Positions 13,388 through 19,015 of a stretch of DNA of 19,015 bases are shown in pieces (position 1 is the stretch's first letter; each line of letters starts with the position of its first letter). The DNA comes from Conexibacter sp. Lineage in GTDB: Bacteria > Actinomycetota > Thermoleophilia > Solirubrobacterales > Solirubrobacteraceae. The notes below the pieces were generated by a model. The model was not told the origin of the DNA, did not search any database, and saw nothing but the letters and a program-made list of their open reading frames with translations. The position numbers and the translations under genes were made by a program. Location: NCBI GenBank assembly GCA_025964215.1, contig JAOPZG010000214.1, positions 1 to 19,015 on the forward strand, in the 5' to 3' direction.

Positions 13388-13857
13388 CCCTCGAGCATGT
13401 TCGGCGCTTCGTCGTCCCTCGCGCAGTGGCGAGCGGCACAGAGGAGCACCTCCGTCGGGCTGGGGCCAGAGGCTTCGAGCTGTTCGTTGTCTGGACCGGG
13501 CACGTGGAGGGCGCTGTATTCAGCGTCGTAAACGGTCACGTCCCACGGCAGACATCGGCGAAGACGGAGAGCGGCCTGCTCGTCCGTGTTGAGGGCGACG
13601 CCCTCCACCAGCTCAATGTCTGGCTCTACGAGCACGGTGAGACGCTCGGCGCCCAAATTCACGCCCATCCCGACGACGCCTATCACTCCGACACCGACGA
13701 CACCTTCCCAATTGTCACAACTGTTGGCGGCTTGTCGCTTGTTGTCCCTGAGTTCTGTCGCGACGGCCTGCTTCCTCGCAGCGCCGCATTCCGCCTGAGC
13801 TCAGCGGGGTGGATGCGCAGCCACCAGCCCGTTGCCGAACTCGTCGACGTCGTCTGA
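13384..13857 (+). CDS. JAMM/JAB-family deubiquitinase-like metallopeptidase
   Basis: The protein has 157 residues if it starts at CTG 13384. The JAMM zinc-protease motif is present as QIHAHPDDAYHSDTDD: His93, His95, Ser102 and Asp105, with the upstream catalytic Glu probably Glu32 (FELFVVWTGH). Enzymes of this type cut the bond after the terminal glycine of the ubiquitin-like protein, removing it from targets or trimming precursors; as the Ubl here already ends in GG, removal is more likely. In frame there is no ATG, GTG or TTG near the E2 stop. CTG 13384 overlaps that stop (CTGA) and keeps the conserved-looking start LTLEHVRRFVVP, while the next option, GTG 13426, would remove the first strand. 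The stop overlaps the E1 start by one base. Confidence 0.88.
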   Translation: MTLEHVRRFVVPRAVASGTEEHLRRAGARGFELFVVWTGHVEGAVFSVVNGHVPRQTSAKTESGLLVRVEGDALHQLNVWLYEHGETLGAQIHAHPDDAYHSDTDDTFPIVTTVGGLSLVVPEFCRDGLLPRSAAFRLSSAGWMRSHQPVAELVDVV

Positions 13858-15311
13858 TGCTCGCCGACTACTACTCCCGCAGCGCCCTCGCTGCGGCTCA
13901 GGTGCTTGAGGGCTTCGATCCTGTCCGGTTCCGCGCTCATCTTGAGGCCACGACGGTTGGGCTTAGCGTTCGGAGTCTCGACGGCGAGGCGGGCGCGCTC
14001 GCGGACCTAGCGGTGCGGCTGCTCGCGCGCCTTTATCCGAGCCTCGAGATCCGGGGGCCCGGGGAGCTTGCAGCGCTCGCTCGCGCGATCAACCCCAACA
14101 TCGACATCGTCGACGGCGCGAAGCACGGCATCGTCGTCGGCGACGGCGACCCGTTCGAGGAGTCTGTCTTCGCTGGGAGCGACGGTTGGGTGGCGCGGGT
14201 TCGCAGCGACGCGCCGATGGCTACGTGCGACTCATCCAACCCGGTCGGCGCCGGTGCTGCCGCCTGTCTGGCTACCGCCGCCATATTCCGGCGAGTGTTC
14301 CTCGATGTGCCGACTGAGAGCGTGGTGTTTGACGCCTACGGCGGGCGCTTCCAAATTGGAGAGTCGAACCCGTCACTGCCAGCACGGCTCAACGGCGACG
14401 CGGTGCTCGCCGGCGCCGGTGCCATCGGCAATGGCGCCTTATGGGCGCTGGCCCGGGTGCCAGTTGCCGGCGTCGTCCATGTCGTCGACCATGAGGACGT
14501 CGAGCTCAGCAATTTACAGCGCTACGTGCTTGCTAATCGTGAGGACGAGGGTGCCGTGAAGGTTGACCTTGCCGCTCGCGATTCCGTTCAGCTCGAGCTT
14601 AACGGCTACCGAGCGAACCTCGGCGCGTTCCTGGCCGAGCACGACTATCGCTGGCCGACGATGATGCTCGGCCTCGACAGCGCTCGCGACCGCGTCGCCG
14701 CACAGGCCTCACTACCCGAATTCATCATCAACGCGTGGACACAGCCCGGCGATCTTGGGATCTCCGCCCATTCGACGTTCGGCGGTGACGGCGCTTGTGT
14801 CAGTTGTCTCTACCTGCCCGCGGGAAGGAATCGCAATGAGGATGAACTCGTGGCCGAGACGCTCGGTATCCCGCATCAGCTGATGGACGTCCGCACGCTG
14901 CTGCACACCGGCGGTCCAGTTCAGCGCCCGATGCTCGAAGCCATCGCTCAAGGCATCGGCCGCCCCCTTGACGTCGTTCTGCCGTTCGAAGGACGTTCCG
15001 TTCGAGAACTCTATGTCGAGGGTTTCTGTGGCGGCGCCGTGATTCCCTTGGGTCAGGCCGGCCGGCCCGTCGCCGACGTCCACGTCCCGCTTGCCCACCA
15101 GTCCGCGCTGGCCGGGATCCTGCTCGCCGGAGCATTACTCCGCGAGGCAATCGACGGGCCGCCCGCCATCACCACTGTCACCCGTCTGAACGTCCTGGAT
15201 GGGGCAGGAGCCGACGTAACGCAGCCCGCACGTGCCGCCCGCAACGGCCGCTGCATCTGTGACGACGCAGACTTCTGCAAGGTCTACGAGGACAAGTACA
15301 GACGTTCTTAG
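13857..15311 (+). CDS. E1-like (ThiF/MoeB superfamily) ubiquitin-like-activating enzyme
   Basis: The protein has 484 residues. Residues 1-170 form an N-terminal domain without recognised motifs. The Rossmann adenylation domain follows: GAGAIGNG at 186-193, the acidic end VVDHEDVELSNLQR (Asp211, with Arg222), and GLDSARDR at 272-279. Cysteine pairs ACVSC (314, 317) and CICDDADFC (466, 468, 474) probably hold structural zinc. Cys391 in EGFCGGAVIP is a candidate thioester cysteine. It should use ATP to adenylate the Gly-Gly end of the 83-aa Ubl and pass it to the E2-like protein. Start ATG 13857 overlaps the JAMM gene stop (TGATG). Length and order (last of four) match the E1 of bacterial Ubl operons such as Bil. 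No E1-E2 fusion as in type II CBASS is present. Confidence 0.9.
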   Translation: MLADYYSRSALAAAQVLEGFDPVRFRAHLEATTVGLSVRSLDGEAGALADLAVRLLARLYPSLEIRGPGELAALARAINPNIDIVDGAKHGIVVGDGDPFEESVFAGSDGWVARVRSDAPMATCDSSNPVGAGAAACLATAAIFRRVFLDVPTESVVFDAYGGRFQIGESNPSLPARLNGDAVLAGAGAIGNGALWALARVPVAGVVHVVDHEDVELSNLQRYVLANREDEGAVKVDLAARDSVQLELNGYRANLGAFLAEHDYRWPTMMLGLDSARDRVAAQASLPEFIINAWTQPGDLGISAHSTFGGDGACVSCLYLPAGRNRNEDELVAETLGIPHQLMDVRTLLHTGGPVQRPMLEAIAQGIGRPLDVVLPFEGRSVRELYVEGFCGGAVIPLGQAGRPVADVHVPLAHQSALAGILLAGALLREAIDGPPAITTVTRLNVLDGAGADVTQPARAARNGRCICDDADFCKVYEDKYRRS

Positions 15312-15387
15312 CCGAGGGCTGGCCGGCATCGCCCAACAGCAGCCATCGACCGCCGGAGTCGTCCCTTCCAAGTGAGCAGTCGCGGAA

Positions 15388-15411
15388 GGGGTCCGGATGG
15401 GGTCCGAAACG
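15388..15411 (+). repeat. 24-bp end repeat, right copy
   Basis: It is identical to 2128-2151, same orientation, including the doubled GGGGTCC. It is 113 bp inside attR, compared with 65 bp for the left copy from attL. It is a probable arm-type recombinase/Xis site. Confidence 0.6.
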
Positions 15412-15446
15412 ATGGTTCAGGCCGGTACACTGCTGTCATGTCCAGT

Positions 15447-15469
15447 CTGCAAAGCCACCGGCTTTGCAG
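15447..15469. repeat. perfect 10-bp hairpin near attR
   Basis: The arms CTGCAAAGCC and GGCTTTGCAG are separated by ACC. The right arm and the bases after it (TTGCAGGGACTTC, 15464-15476) are an inverted 13-bp copy of 2070-2082 just inside attL. There is no T-run, so a standard terminator is unlikely, although it could end the E1 transcript. A recombination-protein site is more likely. Confidence 0.5.
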
Positions 15470-15524
15470 GGACTTCACCGGTTACGACGCGACGCCAGGG
15501 TCTGCTCAAAAGCCCTCAGCGTCG

Positions 15525-15566
15525 CTCGTAATGAAGGGGTCCCGGGTTCGAGTCCCGGCGTCGGCT
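15525..15566 (+). repeat. attR: 42-bp duplicate of the tRNA-Thr 3' part
   Basis: It is identical to 2022-2063, from the anticodon loop to the discriminator. The upstream sequence does not form the 5' half of a tRNA, so this is a fragment left by integration and not a second tRNA gene. It marks the right border of the island. Confidence 0.93.
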
Positions 15567-15721
15567 TCCGCAGGAATCCCCGGCAAGGCGTTACTTTCCA
15601 CGCTTGCTCGGGAGCGTCCGTCCGCCACGCAGCTTGGGTTCTCGGACGCAGGTCTCGATACGGTTGCGCGCGATGCCGGGCCCGATGCGCTCGGGAGATC
15701 GTCGTCGAGCGGCCCCAAGGG

Positions 15722-15853
15722 CTGTATCGCGTCAGTCAGTCGAGCGATGACGATTGGTTCCTCGACGCGTTCCGGTCGCACTACGAACAAGGGCCGCCAC
15801 CTCGAGGTCCGGAGAACCGTGCACACGGAATCGGAGTGATACGTAGCGTCTGA
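15722..15853 (+). pseudogene. possible remnant of a protein gene outside attR
   Basis: The frame at 15722-15853 reads LYRVSQSSDDDWFLDAFRSH, then YEQGPPPRGPENR, and stops at TGA after about 43 residues. The composition looks like real protein, and the pattern LYRVS...FLxxFRSxYExGxPPRGxExR resembles the start of an actinobacterial hypothetical family as I remember it. No start codon or upstream coding continuity is evident, and the rest of the protein is missing. It is probably a decayed gene, sitting directly before the DUF262 promoter. The rest of 15567-15866 shows no gene. Confidence 0.35.
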
Positions 15854-15854
15854 G

Positions 15855-15860
15855 TAGGGT
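15855..15860 (+). promoter_or_regulatory. -10 element of the DUF262-HEPN module (leaderless)
   Basis: TAGGGT lies six bases before GTG 15867, which fits a TANNNT promoter giving a leaderless transcript. There is no clear -35 hexamer and no ribosome site before the GTG. Confidence 0.4.
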
Positions 15861-15866
15861 TGTCGC

Positions 15867-17000
15867 GTGACTCACGAAGACAACGACGATGAAGATCTCG
15901 AGGTCGACTATCGCCGACGCTCCGCTCAGCTGAGTCTGCTCGGCGAAGAAGACGTCGAGGACGTAGATCCCCTGGATGAGCAGGAGATCATCAACTTCAC
16001 GTACGACATCACGTCGTACGGCGTCGACTTCGTCGTGGACGGTTTGGTTCAACGGCTGGATCGCAATGACATTCAGGTGCCGCCGTTTCAGCGGGACTAC
16101 GTCTGGAACAAGACGCAGGCAGATCGCTTTGTCGAGTCGTTGCTTCTCGGTCTTCCAGTCCCGGGGATCTTCCTTTCAAGAGAGGAGGAGACCAACAAGT
16201 TGCTGGTGATCGATGGCCAGCAGCGGCTGCGGACGCTTCAGGCTTTCTACGCGGGGCGGTGGATGGACGACGAGGAGTTTCGCCTCGATTCCGTACGCAC
16301 CAGATTTCGTGACGCCACCTACGCGGCACTCGCGCCGGACGACAAGCGGCGACTTGACGACAGCATTCTGCACGCGACCGTCATTAAGCAGGATCAGCCG
16401 AGCGAGGACCAGAGCAGTGTCTTCTTCATCTTCGAGCGCCTAAACAGCGGCGGTACGCAGCTCGAACCACAAGAGATTCGAGCTGCCATTTACCAGGGCG
16501 AATTCAACGATCTGCTTGCAAGGCTCAACGATGAGTCAGCGTGGCGCGCCATCTACGGGAAGAAGTCTCCCCGTCTCAAGGACCAGGAGTTGATTCTCCG
16601 CTATCTGGCAATGCTTGAGCGTCACGACAGCTACTTGCGTCCTATGAAGGAGTTCTTGAACGCCTTCATGGCTACAAAGCGCCACCTCAGTCCTGAAGAC
16701 GCGGAGCGCTATGCATTGTCGTTCACCGAGACGATTCAGATCGTTCATGACGTACTCGGTCGCCAGGCGTTCAAGCCACGTACATCTTTGAGCGCGGCCG
16801 TCTTCGACGCTGTCATGGTGGGGCTGACGCACAGGCTTGCCTCAGGGCCAATCACCGACAGAGAGCAGGTCCGCCACGTATACGACCAGCTGCTCGGTGA
16901 CAATCGATTTGTAGATGCAACCATTCGCTCTACGGCAGACCAGGAGCGCGTTCGCCTCCGTATCAAGCAGGCTGTCGAAGCATTCAGCGCAGTGCCATGA
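15867..17000 (+). CDS. DUF262 (GmrSD/ParB-like nuclease fold) protein
   Basis: This 377-aa protein has an acidic N-terminus of about 40 residues followed by the DUF262 core: VPPFQRDYVWNKTQADRFVE at 71-90, LLLGLPVPGIFLS, and the signature IDGQQRLRTLQAFY at 115-128. ERLNSGGTQLEPQEIRAAIY further on is also typical. DUF262 is a ParB/Srx-like fold used as a nucleotide-dependent DNase or NTP-sensing module in GmrSD restriction enzymes and related defence proteins. The C-terminal GmrD-type HNH domain (DUF1524) is absent; instead a separate HEPN gene follows with an ATGA overlap (16997-17000). The pairing suggests a toxin-antitoxin or abortive-infection unit in which DUF262 controls or aids the HEPN nuclease. 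It lies outside attR, so it belongs to host or an older insertion. Confidence 0.88.
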   Translation: MTHEDNDDEDLEVDYRRRSAQLSLLGEEDVEDVDPLDEQEIINFTYDITSYGVDFVVDGLVQRLDRNDIQVPPFQRDYVWNKTQADRFVESLLLGLPVPGIFLSREEETNKLLVIDGQQRLRTLQAFYAGRWMDDEEFRLDSVRTRFRDATYAALAPDDKRRLDDSILHATVIKQDQPSEDQSSVFFIFERLNSGGTQLEPQEIRAAIYQGEFNDLLARLNDESAWRAIYGKKSPRLKDQELILRYLAMLERHDSYLRPMKEFLNAFMATKRHLSPEDAERYALSFTETIQIVHDVLGRQAFKPRTSLSAAVFDAVMVGLTHRLASGPITDREQVRHVYDQLLGDNRFVDATIRSTADQERVRLRIKQAVEAFSAVP

Positions 17001-17476
17001 TCTGGCACGACGTCGAGCGGCATGCGCAACAGGTTGACGCGGTCCTCGCTCGGGCCAAGCAAGCGGCGGTTACAGAATCGCCGGAGCTACAGGCTGACCT
17101 CGCGCGGTACGCCTGCGTGCTGGTTGCTGGCTACGTCGAGCAGTCGGTCAAATCGATCTTCGGTGAGTTCGTACGTACGCGCGCGTCCACGGAAGTGCAT
17201 CGATACGCCGAGCGCCGTCTAGCTCGAGTGCGCAACCTCAACGCCAACGATCTTGCTGCCCTTGCTGGAGACTTCAACCCTGCGTGGCGGGTTTCCCTTG
17301 ATCTCGTTCTTCAAGACGAGCGCAAGGCTGCTCTAGACAGTGTTGTGGCAAATCGCAACGTGATCGCTCACGGTCGATCCGTCGGCATCGGGATCGTGCA
17401 GATCGGGACCTACCATGGGCAAGTGAAGAACGTGATCAAGGAGCTAGCGCTAATTACCGGCGTGCTCGCGAGTTGA
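16997..17476 (+). CDS. HEPN-domain putative ribonuclease partnered with DUF262
   Basis: This 159-aa protein is all-helical. The HEPN active-site motif is RNVIAH at residues 120-125 (R-x4-H, with Asn121), near the end of a long helix as usual, and Glu48 in GYVEQSVKS may complete the site. It resembles the RiboL-PSP/MAE_28990-type HEPN proteins that sit beside DUF262 genes. HEPN proteins cut RNA, often tRNA, and act as toxins in antiphage or toxin-antitoxin systems. The ATG overlaps the DUF262 stop (ATGA), so the genes are co-translated. It ends 4 bp before the stop of the convergent MFS gene. The key residues look intact; RNase activity and target are inferred. Confidence 0.83.
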   Translation: MIWHDVERHAQQVDAVLARAKQAAVTESPELQADLARYACVLVAGYVEQSVKSIFGEFVRTRASTEVHRYAERRLARVRNLNANDLAALAGDFNPAWRVSLDLVLQDERKAALDSVVANRNVIAHGRSVGIGIVQIGTYHGQVKNVIKELALITGVLAS

Positions 17477-17480
17477 CCGC

Positions 17481-19015
17481 CTACCGCCCCGTCGCCGACG
17501 ACACCGCGCGGATCGCCCGCTCCTCGTGCCCCGGGAAGTCCGACCCTGATGGCGGATCCGTGTTCAGCCCGCGCAGCGCCGCCGCCAGCGCCGGCGAGTT
17601 GAAGGCCGGCTCCGTCCCGCCGATCCAGCGCTCGATCTGCGGGTGGTGCGGCTTCGCGCGGGCCAGGACGAAGAGGTAGACGGCCAGGACGGCGCCGGTC
17701 GCGGCGATGCCCATGCAGATCCAGAGGCCGGTGCGGGTGCCGATCGCCGGCGTGCTGCCGGTGGTGGTGGCGATGTGGACGACGATCGGGGCGATGGAGA
17801 ACGCGGCGACGGCACGCAACAGCTCGATCAACGCGAAGATGCGCGCGATGTTGTTGGAGGGCAACGAGAAGCCGGCGACGAAGAGGGCGGGCGCGACGGA
17901 GGCCCCGACGCCGAAGCCGAGGATGCCCGTGCCGATCCAGACGATCGTCTCGCCGCTGGTGCCGACGCCCGTCAGCACGGCGGCGGCGACGGAGACGCAG
18001 ATGAGGCCGGTCAGGGCGATGATCTTGATCCACTTGGTGTGGAAGAGCGCGCCGAACAGCGCGGCGGCGACCAGCGCGCCGCCGAACTCCGGCAGGAAGA
18101 GCGCGCCGACGTGGCCGGGGGAGGTGCCCTTGGCCGACAGCGCGGCCTCGACGAGCTCGATGATCGCGACCGAGGACGCGCCGGCCGTGATCGCCACGAT
18201 GATGCCGACCACCGGGAACGTGCTCGTCAGCTCGCGCAGCGGCATCAGCGGCCGCTTGGAGTGGTACTGCTCGAGCACGAGCCCGACGATCAGCGCGATC
18301 CCACTCAACAACGGCAGCATCACCCACGGGCTGACGAACGGGTGCGACGTCAGCTCTGAGGAGCCGAAGAACGTCAGCCCGCAGCCGGCTGCCGCGGCGC
18401 CGAGCGCGCCCGGCGACCACGGCGCCTCCGGGAAGATGGGCTCCTGGTCGTAGAACGTCAGCAGTGAGAACAGCAGCGCGCTGCCGCCGAGGCCGGTGAC
18501 GATCCAGAAGAGCGTCCGCCACGCCTCGCCGCCCGCGCTCGCGATCACGCCGCCGATGACGGGACCCAGCGCGACCGCGCCGAAGATCCCCATGTTCATG
18601 ATGATGGCCGTGGTCTGGAGCCGCTTCGGCGGCCAGCCGACGACCAACGGCGGGACCGCGGCGATGAGCATCAACCCGGTCGTGCCGCCCTGCACCACGC
18701 GGCCCGCGACGAAGAGCCCCGGCACCGGCGCCCAGGCCGCGGCGACCGAGCCGAGCACGAACAGGAACGCGTAGCCGACCAGCAGCCGCCGGCCGTGGAA
18801 GTGCACGGTGAGCGCCAGCGCGATCACGGTCCCCGCGGCGTACGCGGCGTTGCTCATCCCGTTGGTCAGCGACAGGGCCTGCGTGCCGAGTCCGACGTCC
18901 TTGCCGACCTGGGCGCCGACGGCGCCGACGGTCGTCGAGAGGACGAGGTAGGGCACCAGCGCGAGGACGACGAGGATCGCCGCCGACCAGTAGCTGTCGG
19001 CGAGGAAGCCACGGA
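17481..19015 (-). CDS. MFS transporter, DHA2 (EmrB/QacA)-like (5' end beyond window)
   Basis: The frame is open from the right edge to TAG at 17481, about 511 residues, with the N-terminus missing. It continues past GTG 18956 to the edge (..FLADSYWSAAILVVLALVPY), so that GTG is not the start. There are about a dozen hydrophobic segments. Typical MFS signatures are HFHGRRLLVGYAFLF after the second visible segment (motif A region), GRVVQGGTTGLMLIAAVPPL, and MGIFGAVALGPVIGG (motif C of drug-proton antiporters). The length and the two extra central segments suggest the 14-helix DHA2 type. It is probably a proton-driven exporter of drugs or metabolites in the cytoplasmic membrane; the substrate cannot be told. 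It is chromosomal backbone, convergent with the HEPN gene. Confidence 0.9.
   Translation of the reverse strand, partial: RGFLADSYWSAAILVVLALVPYLVLSTTVGAVGAQVGKDVGLGTQALSLTNGMSNAAYAAGTVIALALTVHFHGRRLLVGYAFLFVLGSVAAAWAPVPGLFVAGRVVQGGTTGLMLIAAVPPLVVGWPPKRLQTTAIIMNMGIFGAVALGPVIGGVIASAGGEAWRTLFWIVTGLGGSALLFSLLTFYDQEPIFPEAPWSPGALGAAAAGCGLTFFGSSELTSHPFVSPWVMLPLLSGIALIVGLVLEQYHSKRPLMPLRELTSTFPVVGIIVAITAGASSVAIIELVEAALSAKGTSPGHVGALFLPEFGGALVAAALFGALFHTKWIKIIALTGLICVSVAAAVLTGVGTSGETIVWIGTGILGFGVGASVAPALFVAGFSLPSNNIARIFALIELLRAVAAFSIAPIVVHIATTTGSTPAIGTRTGLWICMGIAATGAVLAVYLFVLARAKPHHPQIERWIGGTEPAFNSPALAAALRGLNTDPPSGSDFPGHEERAIRAVSSATGR

Larger units (their letters stand above)
15312..15524. other. island right-end non-coding region
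   Basis: There is no gene between the E1 stop and attR. It holds the right copy of the 24-bp end repeat, a perfect 10-bp hairpin and sequence that joins attR. Short open frames here run through the tRNA remnant and are not credible. Confidence 0.7.
2022..15566. mobile_element. tRNA-Thr-integrated genomic island, probably an integrative mobilizable element
   Basis: It is bounded by a perfect 42-bp direct repeat (attL 2022-2063, attR 15525-15566). It contains an excisionase-like gene and a tyrosine recombinase directly inside attL, and a MobF relaxase, but no visible VirD4-type coupling protein or type IV secretion genes. It would therefore need a helper for transfer. Cargo is an ImmA/DUF4411 toxin-antitoxin-like pair, an XRE repressor unit, an IS110 element, and a four-gene ubiquitin-like conjugation operon with a divergent regulator. 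Length between equivalent bases of the two repeats is about 13.5 kb. The limits are seen directly; mobility is inferred. Confidence 0.9.

Noticed and set aside
13857..15311. Type II CBASS (Cap2/Cap3) interpretation of the E1 and JAMM genes
   Set aside because: No cyclic oligonucleotide synthase or CBASS effector is present, and the E1 is not fused to an E2; a free Ubl gene with a Gly-Gly end is present instead.
15525..15566. Second tRNA-Thr gene
   Set aside because: Only the 3' part matches; the upstream bases do not form acceptor, D and anticodon 5' arms. It is attR.
17410..18522. 370-codon minus-strand frame overlapping the MFS gene and the HEPN end
   Set aside because: Arg/Ala/Asp-rich shadow of the MFS reading frame, no recognisable motif.
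1..19015. CRISPR array or prophage structural genes
   Set aside because: No regularly spaced repeats and no capsid, terminase, portal or tail genes were seen.

Overview
The window comes from a GC-rich bacterium, most likely an actinobacterium. The deep-branching Thermoleophilia (Solirubrobacterales-like) is a guess from GC content, several leaderless promoters of the TANNNT type and the gene families; nothing in the window fixes the taxon. The chromosomal backbone is (i) a GGDEF-GAF-HD-GYP cyclic-di-GMP protein on the minus strand, cut by the left edge, (ii) a tRNA-Thr(CGT) gene, and (iii) a DHA2-type MFS transporter on the minus strand, cut by the right edge.

A 13.5-kb genomic island is inserted at the 3' part of the tRNA-Thr gene. 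A perfect 42-bp direct repeat, running from the anticodon loop to the discriminator base, marks attL (2022-2063) and attR (15525-15566). Directly inside attL lie an excisionase-like winged-helix gene and a tyrosine recombinase. The island then carries an XRE/ImmA-type metalloprotease plus DUF4411 PIN-type toxin pair, an XRE repressor divergent from a small unknown gene with two strong operator-like palindromes between them, a MobF (TraA/TrwC) relaxase-helicase, and an IS110-family element inserted just upstream of the relaxase. No coupling protein or type IV secretion genes are visible, so it looks like an integrative mobilizable element.

The right third of the island is its cargo. Four genes are joined by 1-4-nt stop/start overlaps: an 83-aa ubiquitin-like protein ending in Gly-Gly (DUF2604 type), an E2-like protein with a CEHH-type Cys/Glu/His cluster, a JAMM/JAB peptidase (probably starting at CTG), and an E1/ThiF-type activating enzyme. 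The order (Ubl, E2, deubiquitinase, E1) is that of bacterial ubiquitin-like conjugation operons such as Bil antiphage systems, but the proteins are of a different subtype. A divergently transcribed winged-helix regulator with a palindrome over its start codon, and an unrecognised ~260-aa protein, sit beside it.

Just outside attR, between the island and the MFS gene, are a gene relic and a two-gene DUF262 / HEPN-ribonuclease module (overlap ATGA), a second defence- or toxin-antitoxin-like unit. The tRNA-Thr locus therefore looks like an accretion site for defence genes.
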